Of a stretch of 5,327 nt of DNA, positions 1 through 5,232 are shown one piece after another. Made by a program: the position numbers and the translations under genes. Under the pieces are notes generated by a model. The model was not told the origin of the DNA. It did no database searches and saw nothing but the letters and a program-made list of their open reading frames with translations. Numbering within the stretch: position 1 is the first letter of the stretch; every line of letters begins with the position of its first letter. The stretch covers positions 1-5,327 of the forward strand of contig JAFAED010000122.1 of the NCBI GenBank assembly GCA_023424275.1. Direction: 5' to 3'. This DNA is from Pseudomonadota bacterium (GTDB lineage Bacteria > Pseudomonadota > Alphaproteobacteria > Sphingomonadales > Sphingomonadaceae).

Positions 1-63
1 GATCAGGATGACGCCGATCAATCCGGCGAAATTGGTCCCGAGCAGCAAAAGGGCGTCGATCAT
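1..63 (-). CDS. Partial hydrophobic ORF running off the left edge
   Basis: Only the first 21 codons are in the window. They read MIDALLLLGTNFAGLIGVIL plus one more isoleucine, a strongly hydrophobic N-terminus that would suit a membrane segment or signal anchor. The ATG lies inside the ATGA that ends the acyltransferase gene (4-base overlap), the usual arrangement for translationally coupled genes in one operon. A weak GGGA lies about 10 bases upstream of the ATG. I do not recognise the protein. The short length means it could still be a chance open frame, but the overlap and hydrophobic content favour a real gene start. Confidence 0.5.
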   Translation of the reverse strand, partial: MIDALLLLGTNFAGLIGVILI

Positions 64-692
64 GCGCGCAAATCCCGTTCCTCGTCGACCCCGACTATAT
101 CATCGATCGACTGCACCGCGCGCTCCGGAAATTTGGGGATGCAGCCTTTATAGGTTTCGAGCACCTTCAGCATGTCGGCACGAAAGTCGCCGGTGGGCCA
201 GATCAGCGGCCCGAGCCCGCCGGTCTTTTTGCTATAATCCATGAAACCGACGACGAGCGGCACCTTCGCCGCGACCGCGATCTGGTAGAATCCGGTGCGC
301 CATTTCTTCGTCTTGCCGCGCGTGCCCTCGGGCGCGACGGTCAGGATGAATTCGGCGCGGCGCGCAAACTCGTCGACCATCTGCTGCACGACATTGGTGC
401 CGCCGCGCCGGTCGACCGGGATGCCGCCCATCTGCTTCATGAATCCCGCGAGCGGCCAGCGGAACAGCGACAATTTGCCCATGAAATGCGGCTTGATGCG
501 CAAATCGGCAGCGAGGCCGAGGAAATTGACGAAGTCCCAATTGCTCGTATGCGGCGCTGCGATCAGCACGAAACGGTGCGGTTGGGGCACCTCGCCGACC
601 GCTTTCCATCCCCGCATCCGGTACAACAGCAGCAGCAGGCGCCGTACCGCGCGTGCCACCAGTCCCGGCCGGTCATTGTCCATTCTCGTCAC
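60..692 (-). CDS. PlsC-like lysophospholipid / 1-acylglycerol-3-phosphate acyltransferase family protein
   Basis: A 210-aa protein of the PlsC/LPLAT fold, which moves an acyl chain onto a lysophospholipid or related acceptor at the inner membrane. The family motifs appear in order: HTSNWD (residues 48-53, the catalytic HX4D), GGIPVDR (89-95, acceptor binding), PEGTR (121-125, phosphate binding) and VPLVVG (144-149). A leucine-rich stretch at 19-23 near the N-terminus may help membrane association. It is shorter than classical PlsC (about 240 aa), so the acceptor may not be lysophosphatidic acid. The start is taken as GTG at 692-690, because the GGGAGAGGA ribosome site lies 6 bases before it. 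The ATG at 683 would leave about 15 bases. The frame stays open upstream to 1061, but that part runs antisense through the peptidase gene and carries no motif. It probably forms an operon with the ORF at 1-63. The acyltransferase class is secure; the exact substrate is not. Confidence 0.9.
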   Translation of the reverse strand: MTRMDNDRPGLVARAVRRLLLLLYRMRGWKAVGEVPQPHRFVLIAAPHTSNWDFVNFLGLAADLRIKPHFMGKLSLFRWPLAGFMKQMGGIPVDRRGGTNVVQQMVDEFARRAEFILTVAPEGTRGKTKKWRTGFYQIAVAAKVPLVVGFMDYSKKTGGLGPLIWPTGDFRADMLKVLETYKGCIPKFPERAVQSIDDIVGVDEERDLRA

Positions 693-726
693 GCTTGGTC
701 CTCTCCCTCGGGCCGGATTGCGCGAA

Positions 727-764
727 AGCCCGTGCCGACGCAAGGGGCGTGCACATCGCGGGCT
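727..764 (+). other. Imperfect hairpin in the divergent gap (693-816)
   Basis: AGCCC (727-731) pairs with GGGCT (760-764), GTGC (732-735) with GCAC (751-754), and ACGC (738-741) with GCGT (747-750). This gives 13 pairs around an AAGGG loop, with a CG bulge on one side and ATCGC on the other. No T-run follows on either strand, so it is not a standard intrinsic terminator. It lies between the divergent acyltransferase and peptidase genes, 53 bases before the peptidase start, so it could be a leader structure of the peptidase mRNA. In GC-rich DNA such folds also occur by chance. I found no convincing -35/-10 pair in this gap. Confidence 0.3.
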
Positions 765-816
765 TGCAGCCGTCCCGCCTTTCTGCTCCGTTCGCCCGCG
801 AACAGGGGAGAAATTG

Positions 817-2229
817 ATGAAAAGACTGTCCGCGTTGCTGGCATCCACCTTGCTGCTGGCCGCGCCCGCCATCGCCGCCGACGCGCAGCCGCGTCCTGAC
901 CAGCTCGCCTTCCGCGAAATATACAAGGAACTGATCGAAACGAACACGACGCTGTCGTCGGGCAGTTGCACGCTCGCTGCCGAACGCATGGCCGCGCGGC
1001 TGAAGGCGGCGGGCATCCCCGACAGCCAGCTCACCCTGTTCGCTACCCCCGAAAAGCCCAAGGAAGGCGGTCTCGTCGCCGTCTATCCGGGGACGTCGAA
1101 AAGCGCGAAGCCCATCTTGCTCATCGCGCATATCGACGTGGTCGAGGCGAAGCGCGAGGATTGGGAACGCGACCCGTTCGTGATGGTCGAGGAAAATGGC
1201 TATTTCTATGGCCGCGGCACCGCCGACATCAAATCGCAGGCGGCCGTCTGGGTCGACACGCTGATCCGGTTCCAGCAGGCGGGGTACAAGCCCAAGCGCA
1301 CCGTGAAGGTCGCGCTGACCTGCGGCGAGGAGACCAATGGCGCGTTCAACGGCATCGAATGGCTCGCCGCGAACAAGCGCGACCTGATCGACGCCGAATT
1401 TGCGCTCAACGAAGGCGGCGGCGGCGACAGCGACGGTAAGGGCAAGGTCATCGGCCAGTCGGTGCAGGTCGGTGAAAAGACCTTCGCCAATTTCCGCCTC
1501 GAAACGCGCAACCCCGGCGGCCACAGCTCGGCGCCGGTGCCCGACAATGCGATCTATGAGCTAGCGCGCGCGCTGACGAAGATCGACGATCATGACTTCC
1601 CCGTCGAGATGACCGACACGACGCGGCGCTTCTTCGCCGAGGCAGGTGCAGCGCGCGGCGACGAGACCGGCCGTGCGATGGTCGCGCTGGCGAAGAACCC
1701 CGCCGACAAGGCGGCCGAGGCGATCGTCAACAAGGACCCCTTCCTCCACAGCAATTTGCGCACCACCTGCGTCGCGACCTTACTCGACGGCGGCCATGCG
1801 CCGAACGCGCTGCCACAGCGCGCCGGCGCGAACGTCAATTGCCGTATCTTTCCGGGGCACAGCATCGAATCGATCCGGGACGAACTTGCGAAGGTCATCG
1901 GCGATCCCGGCGTCACGATCACCCAGCTGCCGCCCAAGCGCCCCGCGCCGCCCGCACCGCCGCTCGACCCGAAAATCATCGGCCCGATGCAAAAGCTCGT
2001 CGATAAATATTGGCCGGGACTGAAAGTCATCCCGTCGACGGCAAACGGCTATACCGACGCCACCTTCCTCGGCGCGGTCGGCATCCCGACCTATGGCATC
2101 CCCGGCATGTGGGGTGACCCCGACGGCAATGGCGCGCACGGCCTCAACGAACGCATGGAAGTGCGCTCGGTCTATGTCGGACGCGACTATATGTTCGACC
2201 TGGTCAAGGCTTACGCGGACAAGCCGTAG
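817..2229 (+). CDS. Secreted M20 family zinc metallopeptidase (carboxypeptidase/aminoacylase type)
   Basis: A 470-aa exported hydrolase of the M20 family (glutamate carboxypeptidase, ArgE/DapE, aminoacylase relatives), predicted to cleave small peptides or N-acyl amino acids with two zinc ions. Residues 1-20 form a signal peptide: MKR, a leucine/alanine core, then AIA before the likely cut at 20/21. Metal and catalytic residues are visible: H105 and D107 in AHIDVV, D137 in GRGTADIK, the EE pair E171-E172 in CGEETNG, E199 in NEGGGGD, and H441 in AHGLNERM. The inserted lid/dimerisation domain begins near GGHSSAP (234-240) and ends before about residue 370, where a proline-rich link (PPKRPAPPAPP) returns to the catalytic domain. 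All ligands are present, so it should be active. The ATG at 817 has GGGGAG six bases upstream; the open frame before it holds no signal peptide or motif. It appears monocistronic and converges on the ferredoxin reductase gene. The exact substrate cannot be told from sequence. Confidence 0.93.
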   Translation: MKRLSALLASTLLLAAPAIAADAQPRPDQLAFREIYKELIETNTTLSSGSCTLAAERMAARLKAAGIPDSQLTLFATPEKPKEGGLVAVYPGTSKSAKPILLIAHIDVVEAKREDWERDPFVMVEENGYFYGRGTADIKSQAAVWVDTLIRFQQAGYKPKRTVKVALTCGEETNGAFNGIEWLAANKRDLIDAEFALNEGGGGDSDGKGKVIGQSVQVGEKTFANFRLETRNPGGHSSAPVPDNAIYELARALTKIDDHDFPVEMTDTTRRFFAEAGAARGDETGRAMVALAKNPADKAAEAIVNKDPFLHSNLRTTCVATLLDGGHAPNALPQRAGANVNCRIFPGHSIESIRDELAKVIGDPGVTITQLPPKRPAPPAPPLDPKIIGPMQKLVDKYWPGLKVIPSTANGYTDATFLGAVGIPTYGIPGMWGDPDGNGAHGLNERMEVRSVYVGRDYMFDLVKAYADKP

Positions 2230-2243
2230 CGCAAGGCTTCGAT

Positions 2244-2276
2244 AAAAAATCGGTACCGGCCCGTGGACCGGTACCG
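2244..2276 (-). terminator. Intrinsic terminator of the fpr unit
   Basis: Perfect 9-bp inverted repeat, CGGTACCGG (2251-2259) and CCGGTACCG (2268-2276), around an 8-base loop. Read on the minus strand the stem is followed by A and then six T (the A-run at 2244-2249), and it starts 2 bases after the reductase stop codon. This is a textbook rho-independent terminator in that direction. On the plus strand the stem is followed by GTTCAG, without a T-run. It would therefore end the convergent peptidase transcript poorly, although the A-run before the stem can pair with the TT after it. Confidence 0.85.
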
Positions 2277-2278
2277 GT

Positions 2279-3094
2279 TCAGCCGACGAACGCGCGCTCG
2301 ATCACAAAGTCGCCCGGCGATGCATTCGACCCTTCCTTGAAACCCAGTTCCTCGAACCGGGCTTGGAGGTCGCGGATCATCGACATGCTGCCGCACATCA
2401 TGATGCGGTCGCTTTCGGGGTCGAATTGTGTCGGCCCGGTAAGCGGGTGACCGAAAAGCGAGCCATCCTCGATCAGCGCATCGATGCGCCCCGTCGTGCG
2501 GAAGGGCTCGCGCGTCACCGTCGGCAGATAATGGAATTGAAGGAGCGCCTGATCCTGCACCAGCGGGTCACCCGCAAGTTGGCTTTCAAGCTCGTCGCGG
2601 AACGCAAGGTCGCTGACCTGGCGCACGCAATGGACGATCACGATCTGGTTGAACCGCTCATAGATGTCGGGATCGCGCGCAAGGCTGAGAAAGGGCGCAA
2701 GGCCGGTGCCGGTCGAAAGCATGAACAGCCGCCGACCCGGCAGCAGCGCGTCGGCGACGAGCGTGCCGGTCGGCTTGCGGCCGAGATAGACCGGATCGCC
2801 CGGCTGGATCAGCTGGAGCCGCGAGGTCAGCGGACCGTCGGGTACTTTGATCGACAGGAATTCGAGCTCGTCGGCATAAGCGGGGCTGGCGATCGAATAG
2901 GCACGCAGCAACGGGCGTCCTTCGCCCGGGAGGCCGATCATCACAAACTCGCCCGAGCGAAAGCGGAAGCTCGGCGGGCGGGTGATGGTGAAGCTGAACA
3001 GATGCTCGTTCCAGTGACGCACCGAACGCACCTCCTCGACGGTCAACGAGGCGGAGGGGGCCAGCTTCGCGGCTTCGGCAATACGGTCACTCAT
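2279..3094 (-). CDS. fpr: Ferredoxin--NADP(+) reductase, bacterial type
   Basis: A 271-aa cytoplasmic FAD enzyme that passes electrons between NADPH and ferredoxin or flavodoxin. FAD-binding domain: RAYSIASP (residues 64-71, the RxYS flavin motif) and GPLTSRL (87-93, pyrophosphate binding). NADP domain: STGTGLAPF (127-135), HCVR (155-158) and MMCGSMSM (232-239). The C-terminus reads FVIERAFVG, the ending expected of bacterial Fpr enzymes, rather than a stacked terminal tyrosine as in plants. Length (about 255-275 aa in the family) is normal. The ATG at 3094-3092 shares one base with the stop of the upstream gene (TGATG), with AGGAAA 10 bases before it. A GTG one codon earlier (3097-3095) is an equally possible start with a 7-base spacer. 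It is the second gene of a two-gene unit and is closed by the terminator at 2244-2276. Roles known for the family are iron-sulfur assembly, heme and redox-stress defence; which applies here is inference. Confidence 0.95.
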   Translation of the reverse strand: MSDRIAEAAKLAPSASLTVEEVRSVRHWNEHLFSFTITRPPSFRFRSGEFVMIGLPGEGRPLLRAYSIASPAYADELEFLSIKVPDGPLTSRLQLIQPGDPVYLGRKPTGTLVADALLPGRRLFMLSTGTGLAPFLSLARDPDIYERFNQIVIVHCVRQVSDLAFRDELESQLAGDPLVQDQALLQFHYLPTVTREPFRTTGRIDALIEDGSLFGHPLTGPTQFDPESDRIMMCGSMSMIRDLQARFEELGFKEGSNASPGDFVIERAFVG

Positions 3095-3552
3095 CACTTT
3101 GAACTTTCCTGATGTGTCATGGTGCCGGCCGCCAGGGCCGACATATCGAATCCCGCCGCGACCAGTCGGTCGACCGCGGCACCCATCGCCTTCGCGATCG
3201 GCCCGGCGCTGTCTTCCTCGGCCAGCAAGGCCAGTGTCGCATGGGCATTTGCGGTGCTCTCAAGCGAAAAATCGCGCCAGAGTCCAAGCAGAATTGCTTC
3301 ATCCTCTGAAATCTGGAGGCATGGCATCGGCGAAAGCGCCAGCATTTCCACCGCATCGCCGGCAAGCATCGCCATCGCGATGTGAAAATCCGGCAGCGCA
3401 GAACGAGCCTCGACCGCGGTGAAACCGCGATAGAGCATCTGCGGAGGGCATTGCCCGCGCTCGGCCGCCGCAACCCACGCCCGCATCGCCCACAGCAGGA
3501 AGCGTCCGCCGTTACAGAGACGTTCGACCGGCCGGTCTACAAAGGCGTACAT
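3094..3552 (-). CDS. Conserved-looking hypothetical protein coupled to fpr
   Basis: I do not recognise this 152-aa protein. It has no signal peptide or clear membrane segment and looks soluble and mostly helical, rich in Ala, Leu and Met. Possible landmarks are LCNGGRFLLWAMRAWV (12-27), CPPQMLYRGF (35-44), PCLQISEDEAILL (77-89) and an alanine-rich C-terminal helix (about 115-141). Three cysteines (13, 35, 78) are scattered and make no known cluster motif. The ATG at 3552 has AGGA 5 bases upstream, a good ribosome site. Its stop TGA overlaps the fpr start by one base, so the two are almost certainly made together. That suggests a role near ferredoxin/NADPH metabolism or its control, but this is inference from position only. 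Codon use matches the neighbours, with no sign of transfer. Confidence 0.8.
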   Translation of the reverse strand: MYAFVDRPVERLCNGGRFLLWAMRAWVAAAERGQCPPQMLYRGFTAVEARSALPDFHIAMAMLAGDAVEMLALSPMPCLQISEDEAILLGLWRDFSLESTANAHATLALLAEEDSAGPIAKAMGAAVDRLVAAGFDMSALAAGTMTHQESSK

Positions 3553-3593
3553 CGGGTTCCTTTCCAGCGCGCGATGAAAGCATCGCCGGTGGG

Positions 3594-3621
3594 CTTATAT
3601 GTTACTGCGAGTCATTTGCAA
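3594..3621 (-). promoter_or_regulatory. Predicted sigma70-type promoter of the hypothetical-fpr operon
   Basis: Read on the minus strand: -35 TTGCAA (3621-3616, 4/6 to TTGACA), a 16-base spacer, and -10 TATAAG (3599-3594, 5/6 to TATAAT). Transcription would begin around 3587, about 35 bases before the ATG at 3552. The upstream side (3622-3640) is markedly AT-rich for this genome and could act as an UP element. The Fur-like dyad at 3606-3620 lies across the -35 and spacer. Confidence 0.6.
3606..3620 (-). promoter_or_regulatory. Fur-like operator overlapping the fpr operon promoter
   Basis: The minus strand reads TGCAAATGACTCGCA, a 15-base 7-1-7 dyad in which five of seven pairs match. It keeps the pattern TGCnAAT-n-A(T)TnGCA, which resembles alphaproteobacterial/gammaproteobacterial Fur boxes, with one C in place of the expected T at position 10. 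It covers the -35 and most of the spacer, so a bound repressor would block polymerase. The assignment to Fur rests on resemblance recalled from memory. Another Fur-family regulator or an unrelated dyad-binding protein is possible. Confidence 0.45.
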
Positions 3622-3645
3622 TTTAGAATTTCTATTGGTGACTCG
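3608..3645. repeat. Inverted repeat CGAGTCA / TGACTCG upstream of the fpr operon
   Basis: A perfect 7-base inverted pair, CGAGTCA (3608-3614) and TGACTCG (3639-3645), separated by 24 bases. An 11-base dyad TAGAATTTCTA (3624-3634, 5-1-5) sits between them, not quite concentric. The first arm is part of the Fur-like box. The second arm would lie upstream of -35, so the set could be a second operator or an activator site. It lies in the only clearly AT-rich stretch of the gap 3553-3751. The rest of that gap (3655-3751) shows nothing convincing. Confidence 0.4.
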
Positions 3646-3751
3646 ATCTGACGGAAAAGGACAATGCGGATCGAGGCGGCATAGAGCGCATGCAAGCTCT
3701 CCAGACCGTGAGATGATGAGGGACGCGAGACCATCGCCGCGCAGAGCGACG

Positions 3752-4222
3752 TCACCCGACCTCGGCAATCTCGCCCGCCCGGTCGCCGAGGACATAGCGC
3801 GGCCCTGCCCCGCGCTGCGCGGCCTTGTCCTCGCGATTATAGAGTCCGCATTTCTTGAGCGACAGGCAGCCGCAGCCGATGCAATTGCCGAGCAGTTCGC
3901 GCGTCCGTTCAAGCGCCGCTATCTGCGCGTCGATCCGCGACTTGAGGCCGGTACTGATCCGCGTCCAGTCGGCGCCATTGGGCGTCCGCCCTGCGGGAAG
4001 CCGCGCCAGTTCGGCGGCAATCTCCTCAAGGCTCAGCCCCAGCTGCTGCGCGATCAGGATGAACGACACACGGCGGATGTCGGCACGCAGGAAGCGGCGC
4101 TGGCCGCCCCCGGTGCGCAGCGCCTCGATCAGCCCCTTCGCCTCGTAAAAACGGATCGCCGACACCGCGACGCCCGTACGCGCCGCGAGCTCACCGATCG
4201 CGATCAGGTCGGTCCGGTGCAT
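3752..4222 (-). CDS. soxR: Redox-sensitive transcriptional activator SoxR
   Basis: A 156-aa MerR-family regulator, close to the E. coli SoxR length (154). The N-terminal winged-helix domain begins with IGELAARTGVAVSAIRFYE (9-27, helix-turn-helix), then the wing residues GGGQRRF (38-44) and the second helix pair (about 51-72). A dimerisation helix follows (about 83-112). The cluster motif is complete: C114, C117, C119 and C125 in CIGCGCLSLKKC, exactly the CX2CXCX5C of SoxR that binds [2Fe-2S]. Oxidation of this cluster, by redox-cycling drugs in the known members, switches the bound protein from repressor to activator. The ATG at 4222 has GAGGAG 8 bases upstream; the frame extends open to 4435 but that lies inside the divergent gene. 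No soxS-like gene is in the window, so it probably acts directly on the divergent pair at 4308-5232. Its own start lies next to the same operator, suggesting autoregulation. Confidence 0.95.
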   Translation of the reverse strand: MHRTDLIAIGELAARTGVAVSAIRFYEAKGLIEALRTGGGQRRFLRADIRRVSFILIAQQLGLSLEEIAAELARLPAGRTPNGADWTRISTGLKSRIDAQIAALERTRELLGNCIGCGCLSLKKCGLYNREDKAAQRGAGPRYVLGDRAGEIAEVG

Positions 4223-4245
4223 TGCCGTTGCTCCTCGCTTTCCGC

Positions 4246-4276
4246 TTGATCTAAACCTGACTTGAGCTTTCATAAG
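4246..4276 (+). promoter_or_regulatory. SoxR-type promoter with operator for the VOC/stress-protein unit
   Basis: -35 TTGATC (4246-4251) and -10 CATAAG (4271-4276) are separated by 19 bases, the over-long spacer typical of MerR/SoxR-activated promoters, which are untwisted by the regulator. Inside lies CTAAACCTGACTTGAG (4251-4266), an imperfect form of the SoxR box CTCAAGTTAACTTGAG. Its right half ACTTGAG is exact and the left half is degenerate. Aligned by -35 with the E. coli soxS promoter as I remember it, the operator falls in the same register. Transcription would start near 4283, leaving a leader of about 25 bases before the GTG at 4308. It sits between soxR and its predicted target. 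Confidence 0.75.
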
Positions 4277-4307
4277 CCGCGCGTCAACGCGAATCAGGAG
4301 AAAACAG

Positions 4308-4703
4308 GTGACGCACCCTTTCATCGAACATGTAAATCTGACGGTCAGCGACCCCGACCGCACCGCCGGCATCCTCTCGGCGATCTTCGGCTGGCACGAA
4401 CGCTGGCGCGGCCCCGCGCGCGACGGCGGGCGCACAATCCATCTTGGCAGCGAGGCCGCCTATGTCGCCCTCTACACCGGCCCCGACGGTGAACATACCG
4501 ATACACGCTACCCCAAGGGTGCGCCGCTCAACCATGTCGGGGTACAGGTCGACGATCTCGACACGATCGAGATGCGCGTGAAGGCGGTCGGCCTGACGCC
4601 CTTCAATCACGGCGATTACGAGCCCGGCCGCCGCTTCTATTTCTTCGACCCCGATGGCATCGAATATGAAGTCGTCAGCTATGCTGAGCCGCGGGTGCGC
4701 TGA
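4308..4703 (+). CDS. VOC (glyoxalase/bleomycin resistance/dioxygenase) family protein
   Basis: A 131-aa single-module VOC protein with two beta-alpha-beta-beta-beta repeats. EHVNLTVSDPD (7-17) opens the first repeat, with H8 at the usual metal position. NHVGVQVDDLD (75-85) opens the second, with H76. FFDPDGIEYEVV (112-123) closes it, with E121 as the third likely ligand. The fourth ligand, expected in the strand near YVALYTG (52-58), is not evident, so chemistry is uncertain. Family members act as glyoxalases, ring-cleaving dioxygenases, or drug-binding/fosfomycin-type resistance proteins; a dimer is expected. The start is GTG at 4308, chosen because CAGGAG lies 7 bases upstream; the next in-frame residues match the fold at once. 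It is the first gene after the SoxR-type promoter, pointing to a role in coping with redox-active or electrophilic compounds (inference). Confidence 0.9.
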   Translation: MTHPFIEHVNLTVSDPDRTAGILSAIFGWHERWRGPARDGGRTIHLGSEAAYVALYTGPDGEHTDTRYPKGAPLNHVGVQVDDLDTIEMRVKAVGLTPFNHGDYEPGRRFYFFDPDGIEYEVVSYAEPRVR

Positions 4704-4707
4704 ACCG

Positions 4708-4728
4708 GGCAACGACCATGGCGTTGCC
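4708..4728 (+). other. Hairpin between the VOC and stress-protein genes
   Basis: A perfect 7-bp stem, GGCAACG (4708-4714) with CGTTGCC (4722-4728), around a 7-base loop ACCATGG. It begins 4 bases after the VOC stop and is followed by GCGTTGATCG, not a T-run. It is therefore more likely an mRNA-stability or partial-attenuation structure than a full terminator. No clear second promoter is seen in the 64-base gap, which supports read-through into the next gene. Confidence 0.4.
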
Positions 4729-4767
4729 GCGTTGATCGCTCATCGGGGGGCAAGAAGGAGCCTTTCG

Positions 4768-5232
4768 ATGAGCGACGATATCAAGCAGCAATTCTGGAAA
4801 GCCCTGGCCGACAGCCCCTATGTCATGGTCGGTGCGACCGGTGAGCGCGAGCATCATATTCCGATGAACGCGCAGCTCGACAAGGACGCGAACAGCGCCT
4901 TCTGGTTCTTCACCGCGACCGACAACCGGCTCGCCGGCGGCGGCCCGGCGATGGCGCAATTCTCAGCCAAGGACCACGACCTCTTCGCCTGCATCGCCGG
5001 CACGCTGCGCCGCGAAACCGACCGCGCTGTGCTCGACAAGCTGTGGAACAACAGCATCGCGGCCTGGTACGAGGGTGGCAAGGACGACCCCAAGCTCGTC
5101 CTGCTCCGCTTCGACCTCGACAATGCCGAAATCTGGACCGCCGATCCCAGCATCAAGGGCCTGTTCAAACTCGCAACAGGCATGACGATGAAGGAAGGCG
5201 AACTCGGCCAGCATGCCGAAGTTGCGCTCTAA
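4768..5232 (+). CDS. Pyridoxamine 5'-phosphate oxidase-like general stress protein (GSP26 type)
   Basis: A 154-aa cytoplasmic protein of the split-barrel FMN-binding (PPOX-like) fold, closest by eye to the general stress protein 26 group. Recognisable elements are FWKALADSPYVMVG (9-22), the first strand HHIPMNAQLDKD (29-40), AFWFFTATDN (44-53, core barrel), FSAKDHDLFACIAGTL (65-80), LWNNSIAAWYEGGKDDPKLVLLRFD (92-116) with the conserved Trp and GGxDDP, and AEIWT (120-124). Members bind FMN or a related cofactor, but few have a known reaction, and true pyridoxine synthesis is unlikely. The ATG at 4768 has AAGGAG 7 bases upstream; the open frame from 4654 overlaps the VOC gene and adds nothing conserved. 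It follows the VOC gene by 64 bases on the same strand, so it probably shares the SoxR-controlled promoter. Its stop overlaps that of the minus-strand gene at the right edge by 4 bases. Confidence 0.9.
   Translation: MSDDIKQQFWKALADSPYVMVGATGEREHHIPMNAQLDKDANSAFWFFTATDNRLAGGGPAMAQFSAKDHDLFACIAGTLRRETDRAVLDKLWNNSIAAWYEGGKDDPKLVLLRFDLDNAEIWTADPSIKGLFKLATGMTMKEGELGQHAEVAL

Noticed and set aside
627..638. CAG repeated four times, possible microsatellite
   Set aside because: It is simply the complement of leucine codons in the hydrophobic N-terminus of the acyltransferase.
295..816. In-frame upstream extension of the peptidase
   Set aside because: It is antisense to the acyltransferase gene and would bury the clear signal peptide that starts at 817.
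693..1061. N-terminal extension of the acyltransferase frame (about 123 extra codons)
   Set aside because: It runs antisense through the peptidase signal peptide and N-terminus, carries no acyltransferase motif, and a good ribosome site sits before the GTG at 692.
1930..1965. Proline-rich stretch in the peptidase as a repeat or disordered insertion
   Set aside because: It sits where the lid domain rejoins the catalytic domain, where such linkers are common in this family.
2363..3112. Long plus-strand open frame opposite fpr
   Set aside because: Charged low-complexity shadow of the fpr gene; no domain, while the minus-strand frame has all reductase motifs.
3683..3700. AGAGC / GCTCT inverted repeat downstream of soxR as a terminator
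   Set aside because: Only a 5-bp stem with an 8-base loop and no T-run on the minus strand; too weak to call, so the soxR terminator is unresolved.
3599..4249. Long plus-strand open frame opposite soxR
   Set aside because: Shadow of soxR in GC-rich DNA; no recognisable domain and no ribosome site.
4277..4290. TTGACG on the minus strand (4287-4282) as a -35 for soxR
   Set aside because: No acceptable -10 lies 16-19 bases further on; the soxR promoter probably overlaps the operator but I cannot place it.
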